Origin: GCA-2720975 sp964469565
GTDB taxonomy: Bacteria > Planctomycetota > UBA1135 > GCA-002686595
Assembly: GCA_964469565.1 (NCBI GenBank)
Contig: CAYXZD010000004.1
Location: 62,001-126,000 of the forward strand
Direction: 5' to 3'
DNA length: 64,000 nucleotides
Made by a program: the position numbers and the translations under genes. This document shows, one piece after another, positions 28,501 to 35,933 of the stretch (its first letter is position 1; the number at the start of each line of letters is the position of its first letter). Under the pieces are notes generated by a model. The model was not told where the DNA came from, did no database searches, and saw only the letters and a list, made by a program, of their open reading frames with translations.

Positions 28501-28780
28501 AGGCGATGGAAAGCCCCATCGCGCTGCTCGTGCGCACCCGCCGCACCCCCGGCACTCCTCGGGCAGCCGTCTCCACCCGGAAGGTCACGTACTGCTCAAC
28601 TTCGTCGGCGGCCAAGCCCGGTGCTTCGGTCATGACCACCACTGTGGGGGAATTCAAATCTGGAAACACATCGACTGGCGTGTCGGGCAACACATAGCCC
28701 GCCCACGCTAGCAAGAGTGTGGCCAGCAGAACGACCAGCGCAGCCTGGTCGATGGAAAAGCGAATGAGTCCTTTGAGCAT
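25589..28780 (-). CDS. Heavy-metal-type RND efflux pump (CusA/CzcA family)
   Basis: The 1063-aa protein has the heavy-metal efflux RND signatures: N-terminus QAALVVLLATLLLAWAGYVL, then PDTPVDVFPDLNSPTVVVMT, and the helix-4 motif GGLAIAVGSLVDDAIIDVEN with two adjacent aspartates. This subgroup, with VDDAI-DVEN, is common in CzcA-like pumps, but which metal is moved cannot be told. Residues FEAQQSAQASILWSGIIVLL mark the second half and the C-terminal helices are complete. Upstream genes encode the adaptor (30163) and channel (31550), downstream a His-rich lipoprotein, so copper, zinc or a similar cation is likely. Confidence 0.93.
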   Translation of the reverse strand: MLKGLIRFSIDQAALVVLLATLLLAWAGYVLPDTPVDVFPDLNSPTVVVMTEAPGLAADEVEQYVTFRVETAARGVPGVRRVRTSSAMGLSIAYIEFGWDMDIYRARQLVGERLDAVREELPVGAHVEMTPITSITGEIMLLALSSPDESVTPLELRAYGEFELRNRLLSVPGVAQVSVIGGELPEYQVLVDPASLRLFGLTVRDVAEAAGAAHSTLSAGYLPNSDHLEIPIRQSGRVRSVKDLAGALVKIHDGAPVTLGQVAEVRLGPAPERGSGADDGSPAVILTLKKATGTNTLAITAEVDALLDELVKTIPKGMVINRQVFRQAEFINRAVHNVVAALRDAAIIVAIILLLFLLNLRTTLVTLTALPLSLAAGLLTLRAMGETINVMTLGGLAIAVGSLVDDAIIDVENVFRRLRQNNQLPSGRRKPLATVVFDASNEIRPAMVFATLLIALVFMPLMFLDGIEGRFFRPLGIAFVVSLVASLVVALTVTPAMCRLLLKGGKSPSHASVEARDDGEGPVVTLLKRCYDPVLRGALAARGRLMGVTALMTGLTLWLVTTFGSSFLPEFHEGTFMVGLFTPPGTSLAASERIASSVSEQILALESVDSVTRRTGRAERDEHAEPVSTSELDVRVASGFSMERVREQMNRILTQMPGVTANIGQPIGHRLSHILSGTPAAIAINVYGEDLHVLRVIAKDIERELEALPGARDIAANRELMIQSLPIVYRPANLAAYGLTPAGAASQVRDAVFGIEVAEIHEGTKRYDLTVRLRPEEREDPHDLSRMVLRGSDGALVRLAEVADIGPEMTSNLITREDSQRKAVISLNLAPGTNLGHLVDAVRERVDPIVAEYGYQVKYGGQFEAQQSAQASILWSGIIVLLLMVVILHLAIGSLVDAVLVLVNLPLAMIGGALALFIAESPSVFGNLSALLSGEGYVAPVLSIASLVGFITLFGIAVRNGILLVNHYRYLILHEQCSVHTAVRRGSMERLVPILMTALTAAFALAPLILQGDQPGNEILAPLSVVILGGLLTSTFLNLIIVPVGYAWIHGLHTQPPDPDSHA

Positions 28781-28804
28781 GGTTAGGAGTCTTGCTTGTT
28801 GACG

Positions 28805-30163
28805 CTAGTGATTGGTATGAACGCTCCCGTCAGCGTGCACATGGACATCTGGCAGTTCAGTCGCTCCGCGGCTAGCGATCTTGAGCTCATAGACTCCTTG
28901 CAGAACCACCGTGTCCCCGCGCTGGATACCGCTACGAATCTCACGCCAGCGCCCATCGCTCACGCCGAGATCGGCGACAACGCGCAGGACTTCACCAGGA
29001 TTGGCTGGTTTGCGCCTAAAGAAGACGTGCTCAAGCCCGTCTTGAACAATCGCCGACTCTGGAATGGCAAGCACCTTCGGATCACTGCTTGCGACGACAA
29101 TCTCAAGGAATGCCGACACCCCGTTGCGAATCCACGGCGCGTGGCTTTGGGGAGCCGCGAAGGCCACCAAGGTGCGCTCCTGTGGGTGGGCCTCTAGGCC
29201 CAATTGCAATGCGGCGGGCACCGACTCGGCGAGGCCAACACCATTCCCGGCTGCGGGCACGATTTGGGCCTCAGTGATTGAGCTCAACAATGGCAGATCT
29301 GCCTGGAGCGCGAGGGCGCGAAACCGCAGTTGGCTGGGGTCGATCGTCGAGAGCACCAGCGCCGGGACCGGGGCAAAAGCCCCGTCACTCTGGGCAATCC
29401 GCTCGACAACTGCGGCACGGCTAGCACGCACATCAATCCAGTCGATGGTCCTGTATCCGGGAACCGAAACTTGCCCAACCACCTCCTTCTTCTCCAGCGA
29501 TTCTTCGGCAAGACCCGACGCTTGAGCGGCACGGTGCAAGGCGTGTGCACGCGCACTGTGCGCATTGTCCAACTGCGTGCGGGCCATGCCAAGCTCTGCA
29601 CGCAGGCTGCGGACGCTGGATGAGAGCCTCACCTCTTCAGCCTGCAATTCCGCACTCGGCAGACTAGCCCCTTCGAGTTGGACTAACCGGCCGCGCAGAG
29701 CCTGTAACTGATCGCCGGCCCCTTGCAGCTTTGCTTCCGACAGGTCGATCGCCGCCAACGCGGTTTGAATGGCCTGCTCTGAGACAATGATCTCATGCTG
29801 CAATTCTGGCCAAGCGGGAGAGCGGAATCTGAACAGGAGTTGCCCGGGCTCAATCAACTGGTTCTCGTCTACCATGATTTCAACGTGACCCGCAAGCGGC
29901 ATCCGGTACTCACGTCTAGCGAGTGGAGTGAACTCAAATGTCCCTGGGATCCGCAAGGTCGAGGACACAGAACGCACCTGCACTGGGGCAAACGAGATGC
30001 CTAGGTTTCGAATGAGCTGCGTGGGTAATGGAATGCCTGTGTGCGTCACTTCCTGGGTTTCGGGCTCAGCCCTTTCAGGCGTCGCAGTCTTCGTTGAACA
30101 GCTCGTTGCCAAGCTGACAGCGAGAGCACAGACAAGATGAACGGTTGGGTTGTGGCTAGACAT
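28805..30163 (-). CDS. RND efflux periplasmic adaptor (CusB/CzcB-like), lipoprotein
   Basis: The 452-aa protein starts MSSHNPTVHLVCALAVSLAT and has a lipoprotein signal ending LATSCSTKT. It carries the adaptor features: a beta region (LGISFAPVQVRSVSSTLRIP), a lipoyl motif (MPLAGHVEIMVDENQLIEPG), a long helical hairpin, a second lipoyl half, a beta-barrel and a C-terminal domain (DGLEHVFFRR, then IQRGDTVVLQGVYEL). The end VHVHADGSVHTNH is His-rich, matching the metal theme of the operon. The ATG at 30163 was chosen over the longer frame because it directly precedes the signal sequence and lies four bases after the TolC-type gene stop. Confidence 0.9.
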   Translation of the reverse strand: MSSHNPTVHLVCALAVSLATSCSTKTATPERAEPETQEVTHTGIPLPTQLIRNLGISFAPVQVRSVSSTLRIPGTFEFTPLARREYRMPLAGHVEIMVDENQLIEPGQLLFRFRSPAWPELQHEIIVSEQAIQTALAAIDLSEAKLQGAGDQLQALRGRLVQLEGASLPSAELQAEEVRLSSSVRSLRAELGMARTQLDNAHSARAHALHRAAQASGLAEESLEKKEVVGQVSVPGYRTIDWIDVRASRAAVVERIAQSDGAFAPVPALVLSTIDPSQLRFRALALQADLPLLSSITEAQIVPAAGNGVGLAESVPAALQLGLEAHPQERTLVAFAAPQSHAPWIRNGVSAFLEIVVASSDPKVLAIPESAIVQDGLEHVFFRRKPANPGEVLRVVADLGVSDGRWREIRSGIQRGDTVVLQGVYELKIASRGATELPDVHVHADGSVHTNH

Positions 30164-30167
30164 AGAA

Positions 30168-31550
30168 CTAGAGTCGACTAGGGGTAGGTCCCAAGAGGGA
30201 GGCGCGGGTGTGGAGATCGAGGGCTTGACGAGAACGCACCTCGATCCAATCCAACTTGGCAGCGAGGGATTGGGAGAGACTCTCCAAGAGGACAAGAATC
30301 GATCCTTCTCCCAGAACGACCCATTCAGATGCCCGCTGAACCTGCTGGTCCACGAGTGGCAGGAAGGTGCATTCAAGATGTTCCAATCGCTGGGAGGTGT
30401 GCTTCACGCGCAGGTTCAACTGAGCCCAGTGCCCTATCAGCCGCTCGTGTTCTCCCTCTAGGGCTGCGCGAGCTCGCTCGCGCTCGACCCGGGCACCCGC
30501 AATTGCCTCGGCATTGGCCTGCCAGAGGGGCAGGCCAAGACCGAGGTTCAACCCGTTCCGAGGGCGCCCCTCGTCCAACTCAAACGTGGGCCCAAGGGAG
30601 AGATCTGGCCATTGCTTGGCGATCTCTAGGGCTAGGGCCCGCTCACGCACCTCATACTCTGCTGTAAGGTGAGCGAGCCCGGGATGGTGGTCAAACCGTC
30701 CCGCGGGATCTGCGTCGTGCGATGCTCCAGCCTGGCTCGGGCCGGCAATCTCTGGATGCAGAATCACCCCATGATTTGGCGGTAGGCCCATGAGAGCCAA
30801 GAGGGCCTGGCGCTGCTCGGCTTCTTGGCCCGCCAAATCCTGCAGGTAACTCGTTTGGCGTACATGCTCGATCTCCAGGAGGGCAGCTTCCGTCGCAGGT
30901 ATTTCCCCTGCCTCAGCCAGGGCATGGGTCGCCTGGACCAAGGGAGCGAGGTCCTCCAAGAAACTGCGCGTGGCATCCATCCCCAGCTGGACCGTGGACC
31001 AATTCGTCCACGCTTCGGCAACCTCAAGCACCAGGTCCCATTCCGTAGAACGCACAGAAAACCACTGGCTGGTGGCCTGGGCCTGGGCGAGGTCCATTTC
31101 ACGACCCAAGCGGCCGGTAAAGGGTAGGGACATTTCAAGGCCACGCGAGATCACCCAGGGCCGGGTCGACGCCGCGCCCACTCTCAAGGCTCCGAGGCCA
31201 AGGGTGGGATCGGGCCAGGAGCCGGCTTCTGCGGCCACGGCCACCTCACGCTCTAGCCCAAGCCGTGCTACACGCAGACTCGGATTGAACACGAGCGCAA
31301 CCCATTGCCCTTCTTTGAGGGTCAGCCCATCCGATGCATCGAACTGAACGGGCGTCTCACCGGCGTGAAGGGAAATCCGTTCCGCAGCGCTCGCCACGAA
31401 ATCAGCCCCAAGGCTCCGGGCATGCCATGCCTGCAGATGCGCCTTTGAATCGAGGGGGCGAGGCTCATAGCTCTGACACCCAGCAACGGTCAACAATGCT
31501 AGGAAGAACCCTGAATGACGGAATTGAACTGTAATGGGACGTGTGTGCAC
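30168..31550 (-). CDS. TolC-family outer-membrane channel of the metal efflux system
   Basis: The 460-aa protein has a lipoprotein-type signal (FFLALLTVAGCQSYEPRP). The body has the TolC/CusC helical layout, with LKEGQWVALVFNPSLRVARL at the first strand region and AEYEVRERALALEIAKQWPD and LSLGPTFELDEGRPRNGLNL in the second repeat. It would form the outer-membrane channel for the adaptor and pump encoded just downstream. About 120 bases separate it from the upstream His-rich protein gene, so these may be one or two transcripts. Confidence 0.9.
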   Translation of the reverse strand: MHTRPITVQFRHSGFFLALLTVAGCQSYEPRPLDSKAHLQAWHARSLGADFVASAAERISLHAGETPVQFDASDGLTLKEGQWVALVFNPSLRVARLGLEREVAVAAEAGSWPDPTLGLGALRVGAASTRPWVISRGLEMSLPFTGRLGREMDLAQAQATSQWFSVRSTEWDLVLEVAEAWTNWSTVQLGMDATRSFLEDLAPLVQATHALAEAGEIPATEAALLEIEHVRQTSYLQDLAGQEAEQRQALLALMGLPPNHGVILHPEIAGPSQAGASHDADPAGRFDHHPGLAHLTAEYEVRERALALEIAKQWPDLSLGPTFELDEGRPRNGLNLGLGLPLWQANAEAIAGARVERERARAALEGEHERLIGHWAQLNLRVKHTSQRLEHLECTFLPLVDQQVQRASEWVVLGEGSILVLLESLSQSLAAKLDWIEVRSRQALDLHTRASLLGPTPSRL

Positions 31551-31658
31551 GTCGACGGACCTCCAGCGTCTTGAATTGGGCTCATGAGCAGCCCGGGTGT
31601 TCGCAAGGGAACAACTACGCGGATTACAGAATCCTGCGCAGCAACATCATCTCTTGGG

Positions 31659-31679
31659 CCTAGGCCAAAGAAGCCTAGG
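31659..31679 (-). other. Seven-base-pair hairpin at the His-rich gene stop
   Basis: Arms CCTAGGC and GCCTAGG are separated by seven bases and overlap the stop codon of the His-rich protein gene. No T run follows on either strand, so a role as an intrinsic terminator is not supported. Confidence 0.3.
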
Positions 31680-32238
31680 GGATGACAGGGGGCGCACGCG
31701 GAGGTGCACTTGGACGGGCCCGTTGAGGGGGCCGTTCACCGAGGGCCCGGGCCCACTGGGAAACCAAGGAATACACACAAGTCGGAATCACAACGGACTC
31801 CATCCAGTAGGGTGTGGGATCCAGCGAGTGGTCACGCACGTGGGTGAGTGCGCTGAATTGAACGGGGTGATCGCTCAAGGAATGTGGGCAGTGAGAGTCA
31901 TCCCCATGACCGAAGCCACTCGTGGGGTGATGCCCGACAGGGTGGTGATCGTGAGCACTTAGACCTGAGCGCTCCTGGCCGTGGGCCTCGCAGTGGGCCT
32001 CGCGGCTCTGATGACTGTGACCGTGTGCGTGGTCATGATCACTGGGATGAGCGTGCTCCCTATGATTGTCTCCGTGCCACTCTCCACAATCCCCAATCTC
32101 GTGGGCCATGCAGTGCTGTTCAAGGGCTAGGTGCAGGGGCACGCTCACCTGCTGCAGGATTAGGCTCAGGCATGTGAGCCACCCAAGAATCAACCCACGA
32201 GCGGGTGCTGAAGGCTTCAGTGGAGGGGGCGACAACAT
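31675..32238 (-). CDS. Secreted or membrane-anchored His-rich protein
   Basis: The 187-aa protein has one hydrophobic N-terminal segment (GLILGWLTCLSLILQQVSVP) followed by a long His-rich part, for example CGEWHGDNHREHAHPSDHDH and HGHSHQSREAHCEAHG, with several Cys. Such composition binds Cu, Zn, Ni or Co ions. It sits upstream of and on the same strand as the metal efflux genes and may act as a periplasmic metal buffer or sensor; that role is inferred. The ATG at 32238 puts the hydrophobic segment near residue 17. The C-terminal 30 residues are Pro- and Arg-rich. No family is recognised. Confidence 0.65.
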   Translation of the reverse strand: MLSPPPLKPSAPARGLILGWLTCLSLILQQVSVPLHLALEQHCMAHEIGDCGEWHGDNHREHAHPSDHDHAHGHSHQSREAHCEAHGQERSGLSAHDHHPVGHHPTSGFGHGDDSHCPHSLSDHPVQFSALTHVRDHSLDPTPYWMESVVIPTCVYSLVSQWARALGERPPQRARPSAPPRAPPVIP

Positions 32239-32328
32239 GACTGGAGCCCGAGTATACCCTTTCTCATGCAAGGGATGTGCACGTGGCCCAACCGCCGTCA
32301 TTGCAGCCAATTACGGCAACAGCTGCAT

Positions 32329-33906
32329 CTAGGGCAATATGACCGGATCGATCACGTGGGGCGAAAACACCGTGCCCGACTTTGCTCGAAAGGCCGCCTG
32401 GCTAGCGAAGTGAGTCCCAATCAAGGCAGTGTCTGCTGGAATGCTCCATCGAAACTGGGCACGGCCGGCCACGGGCACTTGCCACTGATAGGCGAGGGTT
32501 GTGCGGTCTAGGTGCAGGAGTCCTTGCACCCCTGGATACTGAACAGGTGTCGCACGCTGTCCCACCAACAAGAACGAGAGGGTCCCATTGTTCCAACGCG
32601 TTTCAACTCGCATGTCGCGACCCGACTCGGCGGGATCCCGTTGAATCAGATCCCGGTCACCGCTTTGAACTAGGGCCACTCCACCGGTATTCGCTGGCTG
32701 ATTGCGATGTGCATCCCGGTAGCCGATGACCATTTGAGTGCCGGAGTCATCGAGGGCGAGATCCAGCACGCTCCCGGGGAGAGCAGACTCCAAAACAGGA
32801 TTGGGCTGAGACTCGTCGAACAGGAATACCTCGGCATCCTGCCCATTGCCCCAAGTTCCAAAGGCGATGCGCTGTCCATTCGTCCCCGCATCGATCACTT
32901 CAACCTTGTTTTGAAGGCCACCGACTTGGCCCCATAGACTGCGCTTGTGGGTGCGCTGGCCGCTGAGGGTGTTCCACACCTCCATGCGCACGTCGACACC
33001 ATTGCTGGAGTCCCACCAGCCGACTCCCGCCACCTGCCCATCCCCGCTCAAGTCGACGGCAGTGGCAATCTCGTTGGCGACAGTCGTAATGTTGAAACGA
33101 TTGATCCAACGACGCCCAAGGTCTTGCATGAAAGCAACCTGTCCCGCTCCCCCCACGGCTAGGTTGACACCGTCGTCACTGATAGAGAGGGCATGGACTG
33201 CAGAGTTGAGCGGCTCGTCATGCACGACTGTTCCCGTGTTATCGAGGATCAGTAGCTTGATACCCGTGCACACAACTGTGATCGATCCGTCAGCCGAAAG
33301 TGCGAGCTGGTCAAGTGTCGGGGCAGCTAGAGTGCGCCGCACAAGCAGGGCCCCCGTGCTGCCCTGCAACCAATCGACCTGGACCTGGCTAAGGGCATTG
33401 TTCCACACAGCCACCACAACAAGTTGGCCACTTGCATCACTCGCGATTCGTGCAGAACCGTTCGTGTCGAAGCCCACATCGTGGACCCAGCGTGGAGTCA
33501 GCGCACCCCCACGGGTGGCCCCCGACCCGTCGTAGGCTTTGACTAGCGTGCGCCGCAGGTAAGGGCTTGGATTTGGGCTTTGGGTCAGGCTGAAGAGTGC
33601 ATCCGCCGAATGGCCCGCCACAGTGTCAAGGTGGCTCGCGCCGCGAGCAGCCCCGGGGTCCATCGCGCGAGGCGGGTTGACCCCCTCAGCCGCACGATGC
33701 AACAACCACATGCCCCCACCGACCCCCTGGGCCCCTGCCCAGATCAAATCCCCTCGGGCTGCAAACGACACCCCCGAGGGAATCCACGGGGAGGCCGCCG
33801 ATGAACTATGGCGCCAGCGTTCACCGGGAGCGAATGGATCCTGGGCCCACAGGCGCGGGGCCAAGAGGGTGAGAGCGAGGAGAGCGGTCGAGGTTGGGAT
33901 TCTCAT
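32329..33906 (-). CDS. Secreted beta-propeller-like protein
   Basis: The 525-aa protein has a clear signal peptide (TSTALLALTLLAPRLWAQDP). The mature part repeats a WD40/PQQ-like pattern in which each blade ends in SADGSITVVCTG, SDDGVNLAVGGAG, SGDGQVAGVGWWD or DSGTQMVIGYRD type strands, consistent with a beta-propeller of six or seven blades. No catalytic motif is visible. The ATG at 33906 (MRIPTST) is preferred to the longer frame at 33939 because the signal begins there. It is divergent from the glycine riboswitch operon and converges on nothing; the next gene upstream on its strand is 600 bases away. Confidence 0.7.
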   Translation of the reverse strand: MRIPTSTALLALTLLAPRLWAQDPFAPGERWRHSSSAASPWIPSGVSFAARGDLIWAGAQGVGGGMWLLHRAAEGVNPPRAMDPGAARGASHLDTVAGHSADALFSLTQSPNPSPYLRRTLVKAYDGSGATRGGALTPRWVHDVGFDTNGSARIASDASGQLVVVAVWNNALSQVQVDWLQGSTGALLVRRTLAAPTLDQLALSADGSITVVCTGIKLLILDNTGTVVHDEPLNSAVHALSISDDGVNLAVGGAGQVAFMQDLGRRWINRFNITTVANEIATAVDLSGDGQVAGVGWWDSSNGVDVRMEVWNTLSGQRTHKRSLWGQVGGLQNKVEVIDAGTNGQRIAFGTWGNGQDAEVFLFDESQPNPVLESALPGSVLDLALDDSGTQMVIGYRDAHRNQPANTGGVALVQSGDRDLIQRDPAESGRDMRVETRWNNGTLSFLLVGQRATPVQYPGVQGLLHLDRTTLAYQWQVPVAGRAQFRWSIPADTALIGTHFASQAAFRAKSGTVFSPHVIDPVILP

Positions 33907-34105
33907 GATCGTGGGAGGCAGGCAGTGAGAGGCAGGCAATGAGGATTGCCCACAGGCAAACCCTATCCCGCCCCCCTGCCTGGGCTTGCCCGATCACCGA
34001 TGTCGGCCCCCACGCCCCTAGGGGGCTCTAGGGCTGGAAAGCCTTTCCCGCCCCGCAGAGAGCTGTCCCCCTCTGGGATCCAAGGGAGCAAAGCCGTAGA
34101 CTCTG

Positions 34106-34130
34106 CGCCCGCGGAGTTTTTCTGCGGGCG
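34106..34130. other. Ten-base-pair hairpin before the glycine riboswitch
   Basis: CGCCCGCGGA and TCTGCGGGCG pair around a GTTTT loop, with one G-T pair. It lies about ten bases before the aptamer and could be part of the leader RNA or end an upstream transcript. No T run follows. Confidence 0.45.
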
Positions 34131-34230
34131 GATTCCAGGGAGAGCTTCCTAGGTCTTGGCCTAGGGACGCCGAAGGGGCAAGCCAGGTCTGACCTGCGCG
34201 AAACTCTCAGGCACCAGGGACTTGGAAACT
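34130..34230 (+). promoter_or_regulatory. Glycine riboswitch, single aptamer
   Basis: The sequence contains the conserved blocks of the glycine riboswitch in order: GGGAGAG at 34138, GACGCCGAAGGGGCAAGCC at about 34167-34185, and AAACTCTCAGGCACCAGGGA at 34201-34220. Known glycine riboswitches sense glycine and control gcv operons. Only one full aptamer is present; the next 100 bases lack a second set of these motifs but hold a hairpin (34265-34290). An intrinsic terminator follows just before gcvT, so this is likely an ON switch: glycine binding would prevent termination. Confidence 0.93.
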
Positions 34231-34264
34231 GCGACAACCCTCTGAACACGGTGGACCTCGGAAC

Positions 34265-34290
34265 AAGACGGCGAATTGAGTCGCCATCTT
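34265..34290 (+). other. Hairpin between aptamer and terminator
   Basis: AAGA-C-GGCGA and TCGCC-A-TCTT pair around a six-base loop. It may be the ghost-aptamer-like element that supports single glycine aptamers, or part of an antiterminator. Only the pairing is directly seen. Confidence 0.45.
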
Positions 34291-34317
34291 GGGTCTTCAG
34301 ACTCCACCACCCATGAA

Positions 34318-34363
34318 CAGGGGCGCGACTTTCCATCCAGGAGTGTTGCGCCCCTGTTTTTTT
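34318..34363 (+). terminator. Intrinsic terminator of the glycine riboswitch
   Basis: A 12-base-pair stem (CAGGGGCGCGAC with GTTGCGCCCCTG, one G-T pair) has a 15-base loop and is followed by seven T. It ends 13 bases before the gcvT ATG at 34377, the right place for a riboswitch expression platform. Confidence 0.92.
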
Positions 34364-34376
34364 GATGCCTCCCCCC

Positions 34377-35474
34377 ATGAGACAGACTCCCCTGCACGAC
34401 GTACACGAACCCCTCGGCGCCAAGATGGTGGACTTCGCTGGTTGGCACATGCCGGTCCAGTACGGCCCCATCCTCGATGAGGTACGAAGTGTGCGCGAAA
34501 ACGTCGGCTTATTTGACCTTTCCCACATGGGACGCTTCCGATTCACCGGCAGCGAGGCCGTGGCCTTCATGGACAAGGTCGCCACTTGCTTCTGCGCGCG
34601 CATTCCTATGGGCGCTATCCGCTACGGGCTGTTGTGTGCAGCGGATGGCAACCCGATCGATGACATCCTCGTCTACCGCAGTGAAAACGAAGTCTTCATC
34701 GTGGTCAACGCGGGAAACGCTGACGCCGATCGCGAGTGGCTGCTCGGACACATGCAGGGCATGGACGTGAGCTTCGAGGACCAAACCGATGAGCTCGCAA
34801 TGATTGCCCTCCAGGGGCCCAAATCCGAAGAGGCCCTGGCCCATGTGGTGGAAGACCTCGACCTCGCCACGCTTGGGTACTACAAGTTTGCCTACGGCAC
34901 TGTGTGCGGATGCCCTAACGTCCGCGTGAGCCGCACGGGCTACACGGGCGAAGACGGCTTTGAAATCTACCTCCCCGCCGGACAGGCAAGATCGGCTTGG
35001 GCCGCCATCCTCGCAGCAGGTCAGCCCACGGGCATGGTCCCCATCGGTCTCGGCGCCCGGGACACCCTGCGCCTAGAGGCGGGCATGCCCCTGTACGGCC
35101 ATGAAATCGATTCTGAACATAACCCCATCGAGGCCGGACTCAAATTCGGGGTCTCCTTTGCCGAGGCCAAGGGCGAGTGGATCGGACGATCCGCCCTCGA
35201 GGCGATCCACGCCGCTCCTACTCGGGCCCTGATGGGGATTACAACCCGCGGAAAACGGGCCCCACGACAGGGCTACAAGCTCCTATCTGGAGACGAGGCT
35301 GTGGGAACGATCTGCTCGGGCGCCATCTCCCCCACCCTCGGACTCAATATCGGCACAGCCTACCTGCCCTTGCATCTAGCCAAGGCTGGCCAAGAGATTG
35401 ACCTCGACCTGCGCGGAAAGCGCCAAGCGTGCACAGTAGTTGATTTGCCCTTCTACTCACGCAAGCGCTCCTAA
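34377..35474 (+). CDS. gcvT: Aminomethyltransferase, glycine cleavage T protein
   Basis: The 365-aa protein begins MRQTPLHDVHEPLGAKMVDF, which aligns with the conserved TPL...GA-MVDF start of GcvT, and contains GLFDLSHMGRFRFTG. The tetrahydrofolate-binding and substrate region shows MIALQGPKSEEAL, SRTGYTGEDGFEIYLP and LGARDTLRLEAGMPLYGHEI. It releases ammonia and forms methylene-tetrahydrofolate from the H-protein-bound aminomethyl group. ATG codons at 34365 and 34377 are both possible; the second fits the family N-terminus and leaves space after the terminator. gcvH follows after 50 bases. Confidence 0.97.
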   Translation: MRQTPLHDVHEPLGAKMVDFAGWHMPVQYGPILDEVRSVRENVGLFDLSHMGRFRFTGSEAVAFMDKVATCFCARIPMGAIRYGLLCAADGNPIDDILVYRSENEVFIVVNAGNADADREWLLGHMQGMDVSFEDQTDELAMIALQGPKSEEALAHVVEDLDLATLGYYKFAYGTVCGCPNVRVSRTGYTGEDGFEIYLPAGQARSAWAAILAAGQPTGMVPIGLGARDTLRLEAGMPLYGHEIDSEHNPIEAGLKFGVSFAEAKGEWIGRSALEAIHAAPTRALMGITTRGKRAPRQGYKLLSGDEAVGTICSGAISPTLGLNIGTAYLPLHLAKAGQEIDLDLRGKRQACTVVDLPFYSRKRS

Positions 35475-35524
35475 AACACTATTCTACTGCCCCCACGACC
35501 CCCCTTTCCTGAATCAACACAGCC

Positions 35525-35923
35525 ATGCGCCCCGACGATCGCAACTATCTCTCATCCCACGAATGGGCCAAGACCGACGGAGACACCGTCCTGTTCGGCA
35601 TCACTGACTTCGCCGTGGACCAGCTCTGCCACGGCAACCCTGATGACCTGGTGTATTGCGACCTGCCTGAAGCGGGTCGCATCCTCGAGCGTGGCGAGAC
35701 CTTTGGCGAAATCGAATCCGTCAAGGCCGTCGGCGACCTGAACACCCCCATCGCCGGAGAGGTGGTGGAGATCAATAGCGCCATGGAAGATCACCTTGAG
35801 ATCCTCGCACAGGATCCTTGGGACAAGGGCTGGCTCGTGCGCATCAAGCCGAGCGAGACTGGCACCGATCACCTGCTGAGTGCTGAGGCCTACGAGGCTG
35901 AAATCAGCGACTCGGACGCCTAG
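35525..35923 (+). CDS. gcvH: Glycine cleavage H protein
   Basis: The 132-aa protein has the H-protein layout: YLSSHEWAKTDGDTVLFGIT at the start, LPEAGRILERGETFGEIESV before the lipoyl site, and AVGDLNTPIAGEVVEIN after it. The lipoylated lysine is residue 67, in ESVKAV. The end contains PWDKGWLVRIKPSE, which is also typical. It carries the aminomethyl intermediate between P and T proteins and its dihydrolipoyl arm is reoxidised by the L protein, which is not in the window. The lipoate ligase gene begins ten bases downstream, which fits its need for lipoylation. Confidence 0.98.
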   Translation: MRPDDRNYLSSHEWAKTDGDTVLFGITDFAVDQLCHGNPDDLVYCDLPEAGRILERGETFGEIESVKAVGDLNTPIAGEVVEINSAMEDHLEILAQDPWDKGWLVRIKPSETGTDHLLSAEAYEAEISDSDA

Positions 35924-35933
35924 GCTTGCGCCC

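Noticed and set aside
34231..34317. Second glycine aptamer of a tandem riboswitch
   Set aside because: No second set of conserved GCCGAAGG and CTCTCAGGCA blocks was found before the terminator.
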